DNA from: Terrirubrum flagellatum
Lineage (GTDB): Bacteria; Pseudomonadota; Alphaproteobacteria; Rhizobiales; Beijerinckiaceae
Assembly (NCBI RefSeq): GCF_022059845.1
Contig: NZ_CP091851.1
Span: 1,798,001-1,862,000 of the forward strand
Reading direction: 5' to 3'
Length of the DNA: 64,000 bases
Shown: positions 43,017 through 50,463 of the stretch, piece after piece
How the letters are laid out: each line of letters begins with the position of its first letter
How positions within the stretch are numbered: the stretch's first letter is position 1
Notes under the pieces: model-generated
Databases searched by the model: none
Told to the model about the DNA's origin: nothing
The model's input: only the letters and a program-made list of their open reading frames with translations
Position numbers and translations under genes: made by a program

Positions 43017-43019
43017 CGC

Positions 43020-43244
43020 CTACTCCGGGAACTTGCTGACGATGGCGAACATCACGACGCCGGCGAGCGTGGTGATGAAGGAATAGCTGTAGAGCGTCAG
43101 AGAGAATGGCTGCAGCAGCATGAGGACGCCGGCCGTGATGAGAGCGCTCGCGGTTGTCTCCATCGGTCCGCGCCTGAGGGATCGCGGCCAGCGCGAGCGC
43201 GGCGCCTCTGCGGTGTCGAGGACGGGATCAGCAGGCGATGTCAT
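43020..43244 (-). CDS. Small two-TM protein of the ABC importer
   Basis: A protein of 74 residues with a basic N-terminus (SRWPRSLRRGP) and two hydrophobic helices (ASALITAGVLMLLQPFSL and FITTLAGVVMFAIV). The start overlaps the permease stop (ATGA) and the stop is 3 bases before the ATPase gene, so it is fully embedded in the transporter operon. Small membrane proteins of unknown role occur in the same place in some rhizobial polyol transporters. It may stabilise the permease. Confidence 0.8.
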   Translation of the reverse strand: MTSPADPVLDTAEAPRSRWPRSLRRGPMETTASALITAGVLMLLQPFSLTLYSYSFITTLAGVVMFAIVSKFPE

Positions 43245-44209
43245 TTGCGCACCGCGCCGAATGTGATGCCGCGCAGCAGATGTTTGCGCAGCAGCACCGT
43301 GAAAACGAGAATCGGGATCAGGAAGAGCGTCGTTCCCGCGGCGACAGCGGGCCAGTCCTGCCCGCCTTCGCCGATGATGATCGGGATGAAGGGCGGCGCG
43401 GTCTGCGCCGCGCCCGAGGTCAGCAGCACCGCGAAGGCGTATTCGTTCCAGGCGAAGATCAGACAGAAGATCGCGGTCGCGACAATTCCCGTGGTCGCCT
43501 GCGGCAGCACCACCTTCCAGATCGCCTGCAGCCTGGTATAGCCGTCGATCATCGCGGCTTCCTCATATTCGCGCGGGATTTCGTCGATGAATCCCTTGAG
43601 CAGCCAGACGGCGAGCGAAACGTTCACCGAGGTGTAGAGCAGGATCATGCCGATCCGCGTGTCGGAGAGGCCAAGCTCGCGATACATGAGGTAGATCGGG
43701 ATCGCGATGGCGATCGGCGGCATCATGCGCGTTGAGAGAATGAAGAAGAGCAAATCATCCTTCAACGGAATCTTGAAGCGCGAGAAGGCGTAAGCCGCCG
43801 CCGCGCCAAGAAGCACCGACAGGAAGGTCGAGCCGAACGCGATGATCAGCGAATTGATGAAGCGCGGCGTATAGTTCGACGGCCCGACGACGACCATGCT
43901 GCGGGAGCGCGTGATCTCCTCGCAGGCGCCATTCGGCGGCGGCAGCGCGTTGATATAGTCCTGGGTCTGGCGCGATCGTGTGTTAAAGAGATTACAGAAG
44001 CCTTCGAGCGACGGCTGGAAATCGACGAAGGGCAGCACTTTCGGGGGATAGGAGATCGAGTCCGGCGGCGTCTTGATGCTGGTCAATCCGATCCAGATCA
44101 GAGGCGTCAGCGCAAGCAGCGCATAGAGAATGACGATGAAGCCTGCGGCCAGCTTCGCCGGGCCGCTCGGCTCGACGACGGAATGCGCGGTGGAGACGCC
44201 GCTTCTCAT
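43241..44209 (-). CDS. ABC importer permease 2 (MalG-like)
   Basis: A 322-residue carbohydrate-family permease with six TMs. There is a long periplasmic loop after TM1 (TPPDSISYPPKVLPFVDFQPSLEG to RSRSMVVVG) and the EAA motif EEAAMIDGYTRLQAIWKVVLP near the C-terminus. The start overlaps permease 1 by 4 bases (ATGA). The long TM1-TM2 loop with NALPPPNGACEEITR distinguishes it from typical MalG. Confidence 0.92.
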   Translation of the reverse strand: MRSGVSTAHSVVEPSGPAKLAAGFIVILYALLALTPLIWIGLTSIKTPPDSISYPPKVLPFVDFQPSLEGFCNLFNTRSRQTQDYINALPPPNGACEEITRSRSMVVVGPSNYTPRFINSLIIAFGSTFLSVLLGAAAAYAFSRFKIPLKDDLLFFILSTRMMPPIAIAIPIYLMYRELGLSDTRIGMILLYTSVNVSLAVWLLKGFIDEIPREYEEAAMIDGYTRLQAIWKVVLPQATTGIVATAIFCLIFAWNEYAFAVLLTSGAAQTAPPFIPIIIGEGGQDWPAVAAGTTLFLIPILVFTVLLRKHLLRGITFGAVRK

Positions 44210-45165
44210 CGCGCCTTCACCCGGTTGAGCGCCTTCACATAGATATTCGCGAGGCCGAAGATGGCGACGAACATGATGATGGCGAAGGCGGAGGAATAAC
44301 CCGTGCGCCAGGCTTCGAAGGCCGCGCGCTTGAGCGTGATGGAGGCGAGCTCCGTCGTCGATCCCGGCCCGCCTGACGTCAGCAGGTTGACCATGTCGAA
44401 CATCTTGAAATTCTCGATGCCCCTGAACAGCACCGCCAGCATGATGAAGGGCAGGCACATTGGCAGGGTGATCGAGATGAACTGCCGCCAGTTCGAGGCG
44501 CGATCCACTTCCGCCGCCTCGTAGATGTAGTCGGGGATCGATCGCAGCCCGGCGAGACAGATGAGCATGACGTAGGGCGTCCACATCCAGGTGTCGACGA
44601 TAATGATCGCCCAGGGACTCAACTGAACGTCGCCGAGCATCTGGAAAGAGGAGGGGGGAACGCCGGTGAAGAAGGAAATGACGTAGTTGAAAAGGCCGAT
44701 CTGCGGTTGATAGAGGAAGGTCCAGAAATTACCGACGACGGCGGGCGAAAGCATCATCGGAATGAGAATGATCGTTGTCCAGAAGCCATGGCCGCGGAAT
44801 TTGCGGTCGATGAAATAGGCGAGCGCGAAACCGATCACCGTCTGCAGAAGGATCGTCCAGAAGACGAAATGCGCCGTCGCCTGCATGCGCTGCCAGACGT
44901 CGGGATCGGTGAGGATGGTCTGGTAGTGCTCGATGCCGACATCGCGCAGCGGCGCGTTCGGCCGGTTGGCGCGATAGTTCGTAAATGAGAGCCGGATCGT
45001 CCAGATCAGCGGGAAGAGATTGATCGCAAGCAGCAGGATCATCGTCGGCGCGATGAACAGCCACGCGATCGCCCGGTCGGACAGCCCGCGCGCATGGCGA
45101 ACCAGCGCTGCGGGCACCGGCATCGCCCCTTTGCTCATGATCGCCGGTCGCTCACTCATATTCAT
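44206..45165 (-). CDS. ABC importer permease 1 (MalF-like)
   Basis: A 319-residue permease with six TMs. The first is IAWLFIAPTMILLLAINLFPLIWTI, and the cytoplasmic EAA loop is EAAEVDRASNWRQFISITLP. The PLIWTIRLSF and GGPGSTTELAS segments are usual in carbohydrate (family 1) importers. An alternative in-frame ATG lies 6 bases inside. It follows the binding-protein gene after 83 bases that contain a hairpin. Confidence 0.92.
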   Translation of the reverse strand: MNMSERPAIMSKGAMPVPAALVRHARGLSDRAIAWLFIAPTMILLLAINLFPLIWTIRLSFTNYRANRPNAPLRDVGIEHYQTILTDPDVWQRMQATAHFVFWTILLQTVIGFALAYFIDRKFRGHGFWTTIILIPMMLSPAVVGNFWTFLYQPQIGLFNYVISFFTGVPPSSFQMLGDVQLSPWAIIIVDTWMWTPYVMLICLAGLRSIPDYIYEAAEVDRASNWRQFISITLPMCLPFIMLAVLFRGIENFKMFDMVNLLTSGGPGSTTELASITLKRAAFEAWRTGYSSAFAIIMFVAIFGLANIYVKALNRVKAR

Positions 45166-45193
45166 GCCGCGAAGGTCCCGGCTGACATATCAG

Positions 45194-45226
45194 AGCGGAT
45201 CGCGTCGTGGCGCGATGCGATCCGCT
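45194..45226 (-). promoter_or_regulatory. Hairpin between binding-protein and permease genes
   Basis: AGCGGATCGC (45194-45203) and GCGATCCGCT (45217-45226) form a perfect 10-bp stem with a 13-base loop, 22 bases after the binding-protein stop. No T run follows on the transcribed strand. Such hairpins typically stabilise the binding-protein message relative to the permease genes. Confidence 0.7.
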
Positions 45227-45248
45227 CGCTTTCTCATCGTGACGGCGA

Positions 45249-46574
45249 TCAGATCTTGCCGTCTTCCTTGAACACTTTCGTCCAGTCCTGGATCAAGCTG
45301 TCGAGCGCCTGCTTCGCAGTTCCCTGATCGGCGACGACATAGTCATGCGTGCGCTTCTGCATCGCCTGCAGGAGCTGCGCATAGGACGGCTCCGCCCAGA
45401 AATCGACCACTTCGCCCATGGCCACGAGGAAATCGCCTGCGAAAGGCGCCGACTTCGCGAAGCTGGGATCGTTGAGAACGCCCTTGTGGCAGGTGTAGCC
45501 GCCGAGCTCCCACCATTTCTTCTGCACGTCGAGAGAGGCGAACCACTTGATGTAGGCGAGCGACTCCGCCTGGTTGGGCGAGTAGGACACGACCGAAATG
45601 CCTTGTCCGCCGAGCTGCGAACCCTTCACCTTCTCGCCGGGATTGACGAAGAATCCAATTTTGTCGCCGCCGACATTCGGGTCCTTGTAGAGGCCGGGGA
45701 AGAAGGCGAACCAGTTCATCTGCATCGCGACCTGACCGGATTTGAAGGCGTCGAGACCTTCCTGCATGTAGGCGTTGGAATAGCCCGGCGGCGTGCAGCA
45801 CTTGTAGAGCGCCTTGTAGAATTCGAGACCCTTCACGGCGTCGTCGGAATTGACGAATCCGTTCATGCTGTAGGGCTTCTTTGGGTCCTGATACTGGAAG
45901 CCGAAGGTGTAGAGCGAATTGGCCACGCCCATGGTGATGCCTTCCGAGCCACGCTCGGTGAAGATCGCGGCGCCATAGACCTTCTTGCCGTCGATCTCAC
46001 GACCCTGGAAGAATTCGGCGATCTGCTTCAGTTCGGTCTGCGTTTTCGGCGGCGCGAGATCACGATTATATTTCGCCTTGAACTCGGCTTGCAGCGCCGG
46101 CCGCGAGAACCAGTCCTTGCGATAGGTCCAGCCGAGCGCATCGCCCATCGCGGGAAGAGCCCAATAGTTCGGCGTGTTCTTCGGCCATTCGGCGTAGCCG
46201 GTCACGGTCGCCGGCATGAAGTCGGTGATCTTGATGCCTTCCTTCTCGAAGAAGCTGTTCAGCTTCACATAGTGGCCGTTTTCAGCGGAGCCGCCGATCC
46301 ATTGGGAGTCGCCGATGATGAGGTCGCAGAGTTTGCCCTTCGAGTTGAGCTCGTTGAGCATGCGGTCGGCGAAATTCGGCCAGGGCACGAATTCGAACTT
46401 CATGCCGACGCCCGTCTTGGCGGTGAAATCTTTCGACAGCTCGACAAGAGCGTTGGCGGGGTCCCAGGCGGCCCAGCACAATGTGATGGTCTTGTTCTGC
46501 GCATGCGCCGCCGGCGCAGCCAGCATGGTCGCGGCGGCGGCCGCAGCCAGCGCCCACTTCCTCATGATCGCCAT
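45249..46574 (-). CDS. ABC importer substrate-binding protein (polyol/sugar, family 1)
   Basis: A periplasmic binding protein of 441 residues. The signal peptide is RKWALAAAAAATMLAAPAAHAQ, and the mature protein opens KTITLCWAAWDPANALVELS. The fold class is family 1 extracellular solute binder (W-P-x-F-A-D-R, IIGDSQWIGG). Four Cys in the mature part may pair. The ATG at 46574 follows GGGAGGAAAG. It is the first gene of the unit that ends in DhaK, so the ligand is probably a polyol or ketose that yields a DHA-like substrate. Specificity cannot be read directly. Confidence 0.9.
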   Translation of the reverse strand: MAIMRKWALAAAAAATMLAAPAAHAQNKTITLCWAAWDPANALVELSKDFTAKTGVGMKFEFVPWPNFADRMLNELNSKGKLCDLIIGDSQWIGGSAENGHYVKLNSFFEKEGIKITDFMPATVTGYAEWPKNTPNYWALPAMGDALGWTYRKDWFSRPALQAEFKAKYNRDLAPPKTQTELKQIAEFFQGREIDGKKVYGAAIFTERGSEGITMGVANSLYTFGFQYQDPKKPYSMNGFVNSDDAVKGLEFYKALYKCCTPPGYSNAYMQEGLDAFKSGQVAMQMNWFAFFPGLYKDPNVGGDKIGFFVNPGEKVKGSQLGGQGISVVSYSPNQAESLAYIKWFASLDVQKKWWELGGYTCHKGVLNDPSFAKSAPFAGDFLVAMGEVVDFWAEPSYAQLLQAMQKRTHDYVVADQGTAKQALDSLIQDWTKVFKEDGKI

Positions 46575-46723
46575 TTCTTTCCTCCCTTGGGCGCCGTCGC
46601 GGGCGACCGTCAGCCGATGAACCAATCTGTGCGGCCGCTTCACAAGGCGGCCAATCCAGTGGGCAGGGCAAACGCGGAGCGTTTCCTTACGCATTCCCGG
46701 AACTGCCGTCCGAGTTCAGCGAT

Positions 46724-46753
46724 ATGTTTAGTAGATTGCTGCTCACTAAACAT
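46724..46753 (-). promoter_or_regulatory. Inverted-repeat operator overlapping the promoter
   Basis: ATGTTTAGT (46724-46732) and ACTAAACAT (46745-46753) are a perfect 9-bp inverted repeat, centres 21 bases apart (two helical turns). One arm abuts the -35 box and the other overlaps the -10 box of the minus-strand promoter, the geometry of a repressor site. The regulator is not identified in the window; the small helix-turn-helix protein of the same unit is one candidate. Confidence 0.7.
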
Positions 46754-46758
46754 GTCAA
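46730..46758 (-). promoter_or_regulatory. Sigma-70 promoter of the ABC/dha unit
   Basis: On the minus strand: TTGACA (46758-46753), 17 bases, TCTACT (46735-46730). The -35 is a perfect match, the -10 matches at four of six, and spacing is ideal. The predicted start near 46723 gives a leader of about 150 bases before the binding-protein ATG. Confidence 0.65.
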
Positions 46759-47089
46759 GCGAGTTTTGATGGTCGAATTTGTTGCGGCGCAATAGTTTTG
46801 CGGTGCGGAATGTTAAGTGATGTTGAGCGCTGCGCGCGGCGCAGATGTTATTGACCTCCCCATCGGGAGGCGCATGGCGGCGCTCGCCGCATACTGTCGC
46901 GAGGCGTCGATATGTCGATGATGCGGATGCGGCGAGCCGGCGGCTCGCGGCCTGTTTGTCGCCGCCAACGAAAAGCGCCGCATGCCTTTCGGTCTGCGGC
47001 GCTGGTCTCGATATCAAAAGGTCAGCCCAATGGAGATATTTTATCAAACCGGGCGTGACGTGATCGTGACCTGGACCGAGGCCGGTTGG

Positions 47090-47413
47090 TCAATGCGCTT
47101 TCTGGACGGGCGCCTGGCCCGAACGACCGACGGACGCGCGGGAAGAGCCGCGTGTTCTGCCGTCGATCGGCGCAAGCTCGGCGTCTCTGAGCCATTCGCG
47201 CCAGCGCGTCACCATGCCCGCAGCGGCCTCATCAGCGGTGGCGGCGACACCTGAGCTGCGCGCGCCGATCAGAATGTTTCCGATCGTCCAGCAATAGGCC
47301 GATGGCGCGATCTCGGAGGCCGGCAGCGGCCGCACGACGCCGACGCGAAAACTGCCGCTGAAGACATCGAACGCATCGGGCTCGTCGGGCCGTGGATGAA
47401 CATGCAAGCTCAT
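47090..47413 (-). CDS. Hypothetical protein, 107 aa
   Basis: A small soluble protein of 107 residues without a signal peptide. The core SAYCWTIGNILIGARSSGVAATADEAAAGMVTRWREWL resembles a type of short hypothetical common in Hyphomicrobiales: a Trp-containing strand, a small-residue turn, then an ATxDEA...W helix. The C-terminal 25 residues are basic and probably disordered. No partner gene is coupled to it. Function unknown. Confidence 0.55.
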   Translation of the reverse strand: MSLHVHPRPDEPDAFDVFSGSFRVGVVRPLPASEIAPSAYCWTIGNILIGARSSGVAATADEAAAGMVTRWREWLRDAELAPIDGRTRGSSRASVGRSGQAPVQKAH

Positions 47414-47740
47414 GAGACGGTCTCCGGAAACAGCAACCCCGCGCCGAGGGGGAGGTGGCGCGGGGTCGGTAACGAAAGCGGCGATGGCTGGGGGGCAGGG
47501 GCCGCTCTCGGTTGGCGCAGTCTGCCGCAGCGCGCGCGATCAGCAATCCCGCGAGCGGAGTACGGCCAAGCAGCCCGGGCATGGAACAATTTCGCTGTTG
47601 GGGTATCGCCCTGACGAAACGTCAGTTTCTCGGACACGTCGACTGACGATTCCGTGTCCGAGATATGATTTCCTCGAACTGGCTCTCTCGCGGTAGTTTC
47701 CCGCCGGCGAAAGTGTCCGTCCGGCGAACAGGAGGTTCTC
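47414..47740. other. Intergenic region upstream of msrA
   Basis: No convincing gene in these 327 bases. Two hairpins lie near its right end: CTGACG/CGTCAG (47611-47616 and 47620-47625, AAA loop) and CTCGGACACG/CGTGTCCGAG (47629-47638 and 47653-47662), just before msrA. The left half is GC-rich without clear signals. Confidence 0.55.
47611..47662. promoter_or_regulatory. Pair of dyads upstream of msrA
   Basis: Dyad 1: CTGACG-AAA-CGTCAG (47611-47625). Dyad 2: CTCGGACACG (47629-47638) and CGTGTCCGAG (47653-47662), extended one more pair outward; its 14-base loop contains another CTGACG copy. They lie about 80-130 bases before the msrA ATG and could be leader hairpins or binding sites of a regulator. 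Confidence 0.5.
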
Positions 47741-48463
47741 ATGAGCAACCCGATCAGGCTGTCGCGGCGCTCCTCGATTCTCCTCGGCGTTGGCGCGGCC
47801 GCGCTCGCCGCCACGGCCCTCGTTGGAACCCGATCCGCCGCGGCCGACGCGCAATCGATCCCGGCGCCGGCGCTGGACCCCGCGCAGGCTCAGGCGACCG
47901 AGACGGCCGTCCTCGCCGGCGGCTGCTTCTGGGGCGTGCAGGGCGTCTTCCAGCATGTCGATGGCGTCGCCAACGCCGTTTCCGGCTACGCGGGCGGAGA
48001 CAAATCGAAGGCCGATTACGAGTCGGTCAGCTCAGGCGAAACCGGGCATGCGGAATCAGTCCGCATCACTTTCGACCCGCGCAAGATCTCCTATGCGCGC
48101 ATCTTACAGATCTATTTTTCTGTCGCCCATGATCCGACCCAACTCGATAGGCAGGGGCCCGACGTCGGCACGCAATATCGCTCGGCGATTTTCCCGGCGA
48201 ACGCCGAACAGGCGAGGATTGCGAAGGCCTATATCGCCCAGCTCGATCAGGCGAAGGTCTATCGGTCCGCCATCGTCACCAGAATTGAGCCCGACAAGGC
48301 CTTCTATCCCGCCGAGGATTATCATCAGGATTTCATCACGAAGAATCCTCGGCACCCCTATATCGTCTTTCACGACCTGCCGAAGATCGAGAGCCTGAAG
48401 CGGCTGTTTCCCGAGCGCTATCGCGCCGAGCCGGCGCTGGTCGCGAACGCGTCGCGCTCCTAG
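47741..48463 (+). CDS. msrA: Peptide methionine (S)-S-oxide reductase MsrA, exported
   Basis: MsrA repairs oxidised methionine in proteins. It is 240 residues with the catalytic Cys in GGCFWGVQGVFQ and the family segments GYAGGDKSKADYESVSSGETGHAE and YHQDF. Unlike cytoplasmic MsrA, it begins RLSRRSSILLGVGAAALAATALV, a Tat-type leader, so it should protect periplasmic proteins. The ATG follows GGAGGTTCTC. No msrB follows. The electron donor for a periplasmic enzyme is not encoded nearby. Confidence 0.93.
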   Translation: MSNPIRLSRRSSILLGVGAAALAATALVGTRSAAADAQSIPAPALDPAQAQATETAVLAGGCFWGVQGVFQHVDGVANAVSGYAGGDKSKADYESVSSGETGHAESVRITFDPRKISYARILQIYFSVAHDPTQLDRQGPDVGTQYRSAIFPANAEQARIAKAYIAQLDQAKVYRSAIVTRIEPDKAFYPAEDYHQDFITKNPRHPYIVFHDLPKIESLKRLFPERYRAEPALVANASRS

Positions 48464-48525
48464 CGGGAACGTCGAGTCAAAGGCTGCTTGCCGCGCCGCC
48501 GCGAACGCGGCAGATACGGCGCGCC

Positions 48526-48615
48526 GGAAGGGTGGCCGAGTGGTTTAAGGCAGCGGTCTTGAAAACCGCCGTGGGCGCAAGTCCACCGTGGGTTCGAATC
48601 CCACCCCTTCCGCCA
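48526..48615 (+). tRNA. tRNA-Ser (anticodon TGA)
   Basis: A class II tRNA with acceptor stem GGAAGGG (48526-48532) pairing with CCCTTCC (48605-48611), discriminator G and encoded CCA. The anticodon stem-loop is GCGGT-CTTGAAA-ACCGC, giving TGA, which reads UCA. There is a long variable arm (TGGGCGCAAGTCCA region) and a T loop GGTTCGAATCC. No integrase lies beside it. Confidence 0.95.
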
Positions 48616-48692
48616 GCAAGATCAGCCTCGCCGAGTATTCGTGACGAAGAATTGATGTTTGCTATGACCGCGCGACCGCCGGTAGCTGGCGG

Positions 48693-49658
48693 TCAGCGTA
48701 GGTCAGCTCGAAGCTCGCGCACTCCCCGTCCCAGGCGCTCGCGTAAGAGCGTCCGTAACGTTGCTCCGTCGGCATAACCAACTTCGGCTGCGATGGCGTC
48801 TAGGTCGAGACCGCTGCCATGAAGGAGAGATTGCGCGCGTTCGATACGGAGGTCCTGGAAGTAGGATAGCGGCGATTTGCCCAGCACAGCCTCGCAACGA
48901 CGTTGCAATGTGCGCGCGCTTGTCGCGAGCGCTCTAGTGGCTTCCTGCAGCGAGAATCCCGTCTTGAGATGGGTTCGCGCCCATTTTTCGAAGCGCAGAA
49001 TGAGGGGATCAGCCTGCGCGAGATGGTTGGGGATGATGTAGGGCGCTTGCAGGGAGCGGATGTCAGCGAGCAGGTAGCGTGAGACGACGGCCGCCAATTC
49101 CGGGCTGGCCTTGCGTATCAGCCAGAGAACGAGATCGAGATGCCCCATCGCGGCGCCTCCCGTAACCCCTCGATCTGACGGCACCAGCATGCGGGACTCG
49201 TCGAGAAGGACGTTGGGGTAGCGTTGCCGGAACAGCGGGGCGAGCCACCACGTCGTCGTCGCCTCGCGATGATCGAGCAGCCCGCTTTCCGCCAGCAGAA
49301 ACGTCCCGATGCAGGAAGCGGCAATCTGCGCGCCTTCGGCGTGCCACTTCAGCAGTTGCTCCTTGGTCTTCCTGACATCAGGCCGCCCAAGGGCCGGGAC
49401 CAATTGCTCCGGTGTTCCGGCCGCCAACGCTGGCACGATCACCCAATCCGGCTTCAGATCTGGCGTTACGGGCCGCACCGGTATCACCAGCCCTTGGGCG
49501 GAACGGACCTTCGTCCGGACGCCGACGATCGACACATCGAAATTGGGCGCTCCACCGATCTGTTGGGACGAGAACTTGTTGGCGAGCGCAAGCGCATCGA
49601 GCGCCACAGCAAGGCCTGTGTCGAACAGACCCTCGAGCGCGAGCACCGAAATGCGCAT
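48693..49658 (-). CDS. GlxA/AraC-family transcriptional regulator with DJ-1/PfpI-like domain
   Basis: A 321-residue regulator. Residues about 1-190 form a DJ-1/PfpI-like domain (VLALEGLFDTGLAVALDAL, QIAASCIGTFLLAESGLLD, TWWLAPLFRQRYP). The C-terminal AraC-type double helix-turn-helix follows (LATSARTLQRRCEAVLGKSPLSYFQDLRIERAQSLL and AAEVGYADGATLRTLLRERLG). It is divergent from a 97-residue gene across 103 bases, so that gene is the obvious target. The effector is unknown; GlxA relatives include arginine and choline/betaine regulators. Confidence 0.88.
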   Translation of the reverse strand: MRISVLALEGLFDTGLAVALDALALANKFSSQQIGGAPNFDVSIVGVRTKVRSAQGLVIPVRPVTPDLKPDWVIVPALAAGTPEQLVPALGRPDVRKTKEQLLKWHAEGAQIAASCIGTFLLAESGLLDHREATTTWWLAPLFRQRYPNVLLDESRMLVPSDRGVTGGAAMGHLDLVLWLIRKASPELAAVVSRYLLADIRSLQAPYIIPNHLAQADPLILRFEKWARTHLKTGFSLQEATRALATSARTLQRRCEAVLGKSPLSYFQDLRIERAQSLLHGSGLDLDAIAAEVGYADGATLRTLLRERLGRGVRELRADLR

Positions 49659-49761
49659 GGCGTAAATGACCCTAAAGTTGGCATTTGCGACTATACCGGT
49701 TTCATGGGCGATCGCTAGGTTCAGCCTCGTCGGAAATCACGATCAAACGAGGAGATTACTC

Positions 49762-50055
49762 ATGAAAGTGCTCGCGATCGGAGCGATCACCAAGCAGCCC
49801 ACGCCGGAGCAGCAGGCGGAGATTATGCCGAAGGAAGTGCCGGCCACTCTCCAGCACTATCTCGACGGGAAGATCGAGCAATTCTGGTTCCGCCAGGATC
49901 GGCTTGGCGTAGTGTTCTATCTGGATGTCGAGTCCGTCGAAGCGGCCAAGGCGGAGGTGGACAAGTTGCCGCTGACCGAAGGCGGATTCATGACCTACGA
50001 GTTCATCCCCGTTGGCCCGCTGGCGCCGCTGGGCCGCCTGCTTCAGAGCAAATAA
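49762..50055 (+). CDS. Small dimeric alpha/beta-barrel protein (muconolactone-isomerase/YciI-like)
   Basis: A protein of 97 residues. The pattern MKVLAIGAITKQPT, then LDGKIEQFWFRQDRLGVVFYLDVESVEAAKAEVDKLPL and MTYEFIPVGPLAPLGRLL, fits the ferredoxin-like barrel shared by muconolactone isomerases, YciI proteins and small monooxygenases. No specific catalytic residue can be assigned. The ATG follows GAGGAGAT; the frame stays open upstream to 49666 without a ribosome site. Probably controlled by the divergent GlxA-type regulator. Confidence 0.7.
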   Translation: MKVLAIGAITKQPTPEQQAEIMPKEVPATLQHYLDGKIEQFWFRQDRLGVVFYLDVESVEAAKAEVDKLPLTEGGFMTYEFIPVGPLAPLGRLLQSK

Positions 50056-50463
50056 GCGCGACAGGCTCTGTCACCGAGCACACCGCGGCGCAGCCTGCAT
50101 AGTTGGACAGCGTCGCCGTGAAACTACGTCGCAGCCGAGTTCCGCTATCCGCGTCTTCGCCATTGAACACCGGTATGAACGCGCGGCCGGCGCGCCAGAT
50201 TGGCGCACGACAGCAAGTTATCTCAATATTCTCCATATTATCATGTTGTTGTCAGGCAAACTTCGTAATTCGATCGAGAAGTTCAAAGCGTTGCCGGAAA
50301 GTCGCAGTTTAAGAAAAAAATGACCACAGTCCCACAAGGTGGGCGTTCGGCAGGCGCTTTTGCTGGACCCTGTGGCCCTTTCGTCGCAAAAACGGCTCGG
50401 GTGACGAAGGCCGCCTCGAACTGCGCTTGAGCTGGGGCGCTGCGGCGTCAAAGGGACGTTTGA
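50056..50463. other. Intergenic region before rlpA, locally AT-richer
   Basis: A 408-base gap. A small hairpin GACAG-GCT-CTGTC (50060-50072) follows the preceding gene. The stretch 50215-50330 is noticeably AT-rich (AATATTCTCCATATTATC and a run of seven A near 50320) compared with the flanks. Short open frames lack ribosome sites. I see no identifiable gene remnant. Confidence 0.5.

Larger units (their letters stand above)
46575..47089. other. Intergenic region ahead of the ABC/dha unit
   Basis: This 515-base gap contains the promoter/operator of the ABC-dha unit at 46724-46758 and, further right, a CCTCCC/GGGAGG hairpin (46855-46870). Several short open frames on the plus strand reach towards 47254, but they overlap the minus-strand gene at 47090-47413 and look non-coding. 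Confidence 0.6.

Noticed and set aside
46982-47254. Plus-strand open frame of about 90 codons, with an internal start at 47031 (MEIFYQTGRD)
   Set aside because: The first 30 codons look protein-like, but the frame overlaps the more credible minus-strand gene at 47090-47413, becomes Arg/Ala-rich and has no good ribosome site. It could be a decayed fragment; not supported enough to annotate.
48526-48615. tRNA-Ser as an integration site for a genomic island
   Set aside because: No integrase, no repeated tRNA 3' end downstream and no composition break beside it.
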